Shown here piece after piece: positions 6,487 to 8,594 of a stretch of DNA of 8,594 bases; position 1 is the stretch's first letter, and each line of letters opens with the position of its first letter. The notes below the pieces were generated by a model. The model had not been told where the DNA came from. It made no database searches and worked only from the letters and a program-made list of their open reading frames with translations. A program made the translations under genes and the position numbers. This DNA is from Bacteroidota bacterium (GTDB lineage: Bacteria; Bacteroidota; Bacteroidia; Flavobacteriales_F; PHOS-HE28): positions 1 to 8,594 of the forward strand of contig JAEYYE010000223.1 in the NCBI GenBank assembly GCA_023430945.1, in the 5' to 3' direction.

Positions 6487-8594
6487 CTAGAAGGGATAAC
6501 CGATCGCTATGTTGAGCACAGGACTTCTGTTCACTGGAAGTTCCGTTCTGTCGAAGATCCAGCGCTGGCCGCGTGGCAGATCGGGGCGGCGCAACGGCAC
6601 TGCCAGATCGAGCCGCACCACAAGGAATTCCAGATCCACCCGCACACCTGCACCTGCGCCGAAGGCCACTTCCTGCAAGGCTGTGTTGAAGTTGAATTTG
6701 CCACCCGGCCTTTTGGGATCCTCCTGAAGCAGCCACACGTTGCCGGCATCGGTGAAGAGCGCTCCCTTCACCATTCCCGCGATCGTGAACCGGTACTCAA
6801 GGTTGGCCTCCAGCCGCAGATCGCCCACCTGATCCACCAGCAGATTGCTTTCAGGATCGGCCACATAGCTGCCCGGCCCCACACTGCGCGCCCTGAACGC
6901 ACGAATGCTCATCGGACCGCCGGCGTAATACTGCTTCACGAACGGCACCACTTCACTGTTGCCGTATGGATAGGCCGACCAGAACAGCAATCGCCCTACG
7001 AGCTGGTCCCCGTTCACACCGATCGGCGAGTAATGCCTGAATTCCGGCCTGAAGCGGATGTATTGGGAATACCGTTCATTGAAAAGCCGGTAGCCATCCT
7101 CCGGACGTGCACCGCCGATCGCGGAGAATGCATTGAGGATGTTCCCGCTTTCATCGAAGCCCAACGTAAGTGTGTAATAAGGCTTGTTCCCATGGCGCGG
7201 TTTGCGGCTCGATCGCGTATAGGTGTAACCCACGCCGAAGATGAACTGCTCATCGAACGATCGCTCGATCACGGGATTCTCCGAAAGGAATCGTTGGAAA
7301 TCATCCGATGTGAAGATCAATTGGTTGAAGCTCACCTCGGGCACCTGCACTTCGTGCCAAACCTGGTAGTTCTGCCGCCAGAGGTAATTGTATGAAGCGT
7401 TCGCGGACGCAAGCCCGTAAAGACCGATCCGCCGGAACAACGTATAACCTAGATCGATCCGTGTGGTGGGTGAGGCCGGTCGCGGCCGCCGCTTCCGATC
7501 AAAGAACACGAGCCGCGGGATCTGCAGGGAACCCTTGACCCCGATCTCGTAGGCGTTCGTGCCTTTCCCGGGTCCTCCGATCTGCGTTTCGAACCGGCCG
7601 ATCAGATCGAGGTTGAGGATCTCGCCGCCGCGTAGCAGGCCACGGTCCTTGAAACCGATGCGCACACCGGGTCCCGCGAAGTTGTTGCTCTTGCTCACCG
7701 CGTTCAACTCACTGGAGAAGGTGAACCTTTTCTCCGGCACCAGGATCACATCGGCGATCAATCTTCCGAATTGAAGACTGTCATCCTTGTAGACCACCTG
7801 CGTGCTGCGGAATACACCGAAGCTCGAGAGGTAGCGCTGTGTCCATTCGGTACGGCGCAATGAAAAGAAGTCGCCGGGCCTTACGAAGACCCCGCGAAGG
7901 ATCGGCGTTGGCCGGAACACGTTGAGGTAATTGATATAGCGCACGCTGTCCTGCACGATCGTATCCTGCGGCGGAAGTATCTCGTCCCGATCGCCGTGCA
8001 CATACACTTCGCCCACCGTGTACCGTTGCAGCGCCTGCGGAAAGGCATCGCGTTTCACATGAAGGTGCAGGTCCGCCTGCCGACCGCCGATGCTGGTATC
8101 CGCAGCGTAGATCAGGTCATCATCCCTGAAACGGTAATAACCCTTGTTGCGAAGCAGATCGGAGAGCCTTACCCGTTCCTCGATGATCTTGTTCAGATCG
8201 TACGGGTCACCGCTTTTCAATATCGATCGCTTCTGTTCATTGGCGATGAATTGAGCAAGTGTGTCCTCCGCGTGCGTATGGTCGTAAGTGATGTTCCGCA
8301 GCACATGCGCTCCGCCCGGGCGAACGGTGAATCCGATCGTTGCTATGCACTCTTTCCGATCGATCGTGGAGCTTGCATCGGCCTTGAAATAGCCGCGGTT
8401 GTTCATCCGGTTCTCCATCGCCAGCACGATATCATCGATCGGCACATCGTCCAGGTACACGGGTTCCGATCCGAGCCGGTATTTCAGGAAGAAACGGAGA
8501 CCTTTCTGCTTTTCCGGTTCCTTCACCATGTTGTGGATCGCCACAGTGGGCCGCATGCCAAGAAATTTCCGGTTCGGTTGCGGCTGCACCACGC
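6487..8594 (-). CDS. BamA/TamA-family outer membrane protein (TamL-like), N-terminus cut by window edge
   Basis: About 701 residues are visible; the frame is open to the right edge, so the signal or lipoprotein peptide and some N-terminal residues are missing. The start of the visible part (PNRKFLG, then LGSEPVYLDD) resembles TamL, the Bacteroidetes TamA variant. Periplasmic POTRA-like repeats follow at about 46-104, 108-182 and 190-270 (RGYFKADA, KGYYRFRDDD, FGVFRSTQVVY). The beta-barrel starts near 285 and runs to the terminal Phe (LNIAIGYPF at 693-701), a standard barrel signal. QYYAGGPMSIRAFRARSVGPGSY around 554-576 corresponds to the loop-6 VRGF motif of BamA; here it is IRAF, with the key Arg kept and Gly replaced by Ala. 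BamA inserts barrels into the outer membrane; TamA/TamL works with TamB, which is not in the window. The choice of TamL over BamA rests on the N-terminal motif. Confidence 0.9.
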   Translation of the reverse strand, partial: VVQPQPNRKFLGMRPTVAIHNMVKEPEKQKGLRFFLKYRLGSEPVYLDDVPIDDIVLAMENRMNNRGYFKADASSTIDRKECIATIGFTVRPGGAHVLRNITYDHTHAEDTLAQFIANEQKRSILKSGDPYDLNKIIEERVRLSDLLRNKGYYRFRDDDLIYAADTSIGGRQADLHLHVKRDAFPQALQRYTVGEVYVHGDRDEILPPQDTIVQDSVRYINYLNVFRPTPILRGVFVRPGDFFSLRRTEWTQRYLSSFGVFRSTQVVYKDDSLQFGRLIADVILVPEKRFTFSSELNAVSKSNNFAGPGVRIGFKDRGLLRGGEILNLDLIGRFETQIGGPGKGTNAYEIGVKGSLQIPRLVFFDRKRRPRPASPTTRIDLGYTLFRRIGLYGLASANASYNYLWRQNYQVWHEVQVPEVSFNQLIFTSDDFQRFLSENPVIERSFDEQFIFGVGYTYTRSSRKPRHGNKPYYTLTLGFDESGNILNAFSAIGGARPEDGYRLFNERYSQYIRFRPEFRHYSPIGVNGDQLVGRLLFWSAYPYGNSEVVPFVKQYYAGGPMSIRAFRARSVGPGSYVADPESNLLVDQVGDLRLEANLEYRFTIAGMVKGALFTDAGNVWLLQEDPKRPGGKFNFNTALQEVAFGAGAGVRVDLEFLVVRLDLAVPLRRPDLPRGQRWIFDRTELPVNRSPVLNIAIGYPF

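Larger units (their letters stand above)
1..8594. other. Window-wide GATC/CGATCG over-representation
   Basis: By hand count the palindrome GATC occurs about 160 times, roughly once per 54 bases; base composition alone predicts about 30. The hexamer CGATCG occurs about 32 times against about 3 expected. Sites are in both orientations of genes, in several codon frames, and in the gaps at 290-351, 682-710, 3795-3858 and 6425-6486 (six sites in about 220 non-coding bases). CTAG, with the same composition, occurs only about three times. The spread is fairly even except for a nearly 300-base stretch without a site at about 3524-3816. Counts are by eye and may be off by a few. Confidence 0.85.

Noticed and set aside
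5687..6490. A 267-codon plus-strand frame antisense to the GCS2 ligase
   Set aside because: The conserved GCS2 motifs are all on the minus strand, and the plus translation resembles no family.
6442..7395. A 317-codon plus-strand frame antisense to the BamA/TamA-family barrel
   Set aside because: The minus-strand frame has clear family motifs through this region (loop-6 motif and terminal Phe); the plus frame has shadow-like His/Arg-rich composition.
1..8594. CRISPR array, tRNA, rRNA or insertion sequence
   Set aside because: No regularly spaced direct repeats, tRNA-like cloverleaf, rRNA segments or transposase motifs were seen on either strand.

Overview
The window looks like a chromosomal segment of a Bacteroidota bacterium, probably near the Flavobacteriales, with fairly high GC: hand counts of single lines run near 60%, and the toxin remnant at the left edge is about 49%. 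Four things point to this phylum. A TTTG-N19-TACATTTG promoter matches the Bacteroidetes sigma consensus. Shine-Dalgarno sequences are weak or absent. The ECF sigma factor is paired with an anti-sigma factor lacking the zinc motif. A TamL-like member of the BamA/TamA family is present. Genes are tightly packed and no stretch over 300 bases lacks a gene; the largest gaps are about 60 bases.

Layout. Bases 2-289 (+) are the 3' part of a ParE/RelE-type toxin. Bases 352-681 (+) encode a small secreted protein behind a good Bacteroidetes promoter. A minus-strand cluster from 3794 down to 711 reads, in transcription order: a secreted 370-residue protein with a motif like the DUF2723 C-terminal region, an ECF sigma factor, a single-pass anti-sigma factor, and a GreA/GreB-fold elongation-factor-like protein. 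Spacings are 3 nt, a 23-nt overlap and a 7-nt overlap, so these four are almost certainly one operon. Diverging from it, 3859-5179 (+) encodes a DUF493 protein, a small membrane-anchored protein and an outer-membrane beta-barrel protein, with intergenic spacings of 0 and 1 nt. On the minus strand at the right, a BamA/TamA-family outer membrane protein (8592 to 6487, 5' end outside the window) is followed after 62 nt by a GCS2-family carboxylate-amine ligase (6424 to 5186).

How the genes may work together. The sigma operon is an envelope-to-transcription circuit: a secreted protein, an anti-sigma spanning the inner membrane, its sigma factor, and a Gre-like protein that could act on the same RNA polymerase. 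The two flanking plus/minus units supply outer-membrane proteins. A functional link between the sigma circuit and these envelope genes is inference only.

The most striking non-gene signal is a very high density of GATC, about 160 sites by hand count against roughly 30 expected from base composition. It is especially strong as CGATCG (about 32 against about 3), and occurs in genes on both strands and in the short intergenic gaps. I see no CRISPR array, rRNA, tRNA, insertion sequence or convincing intrinsic terminator.
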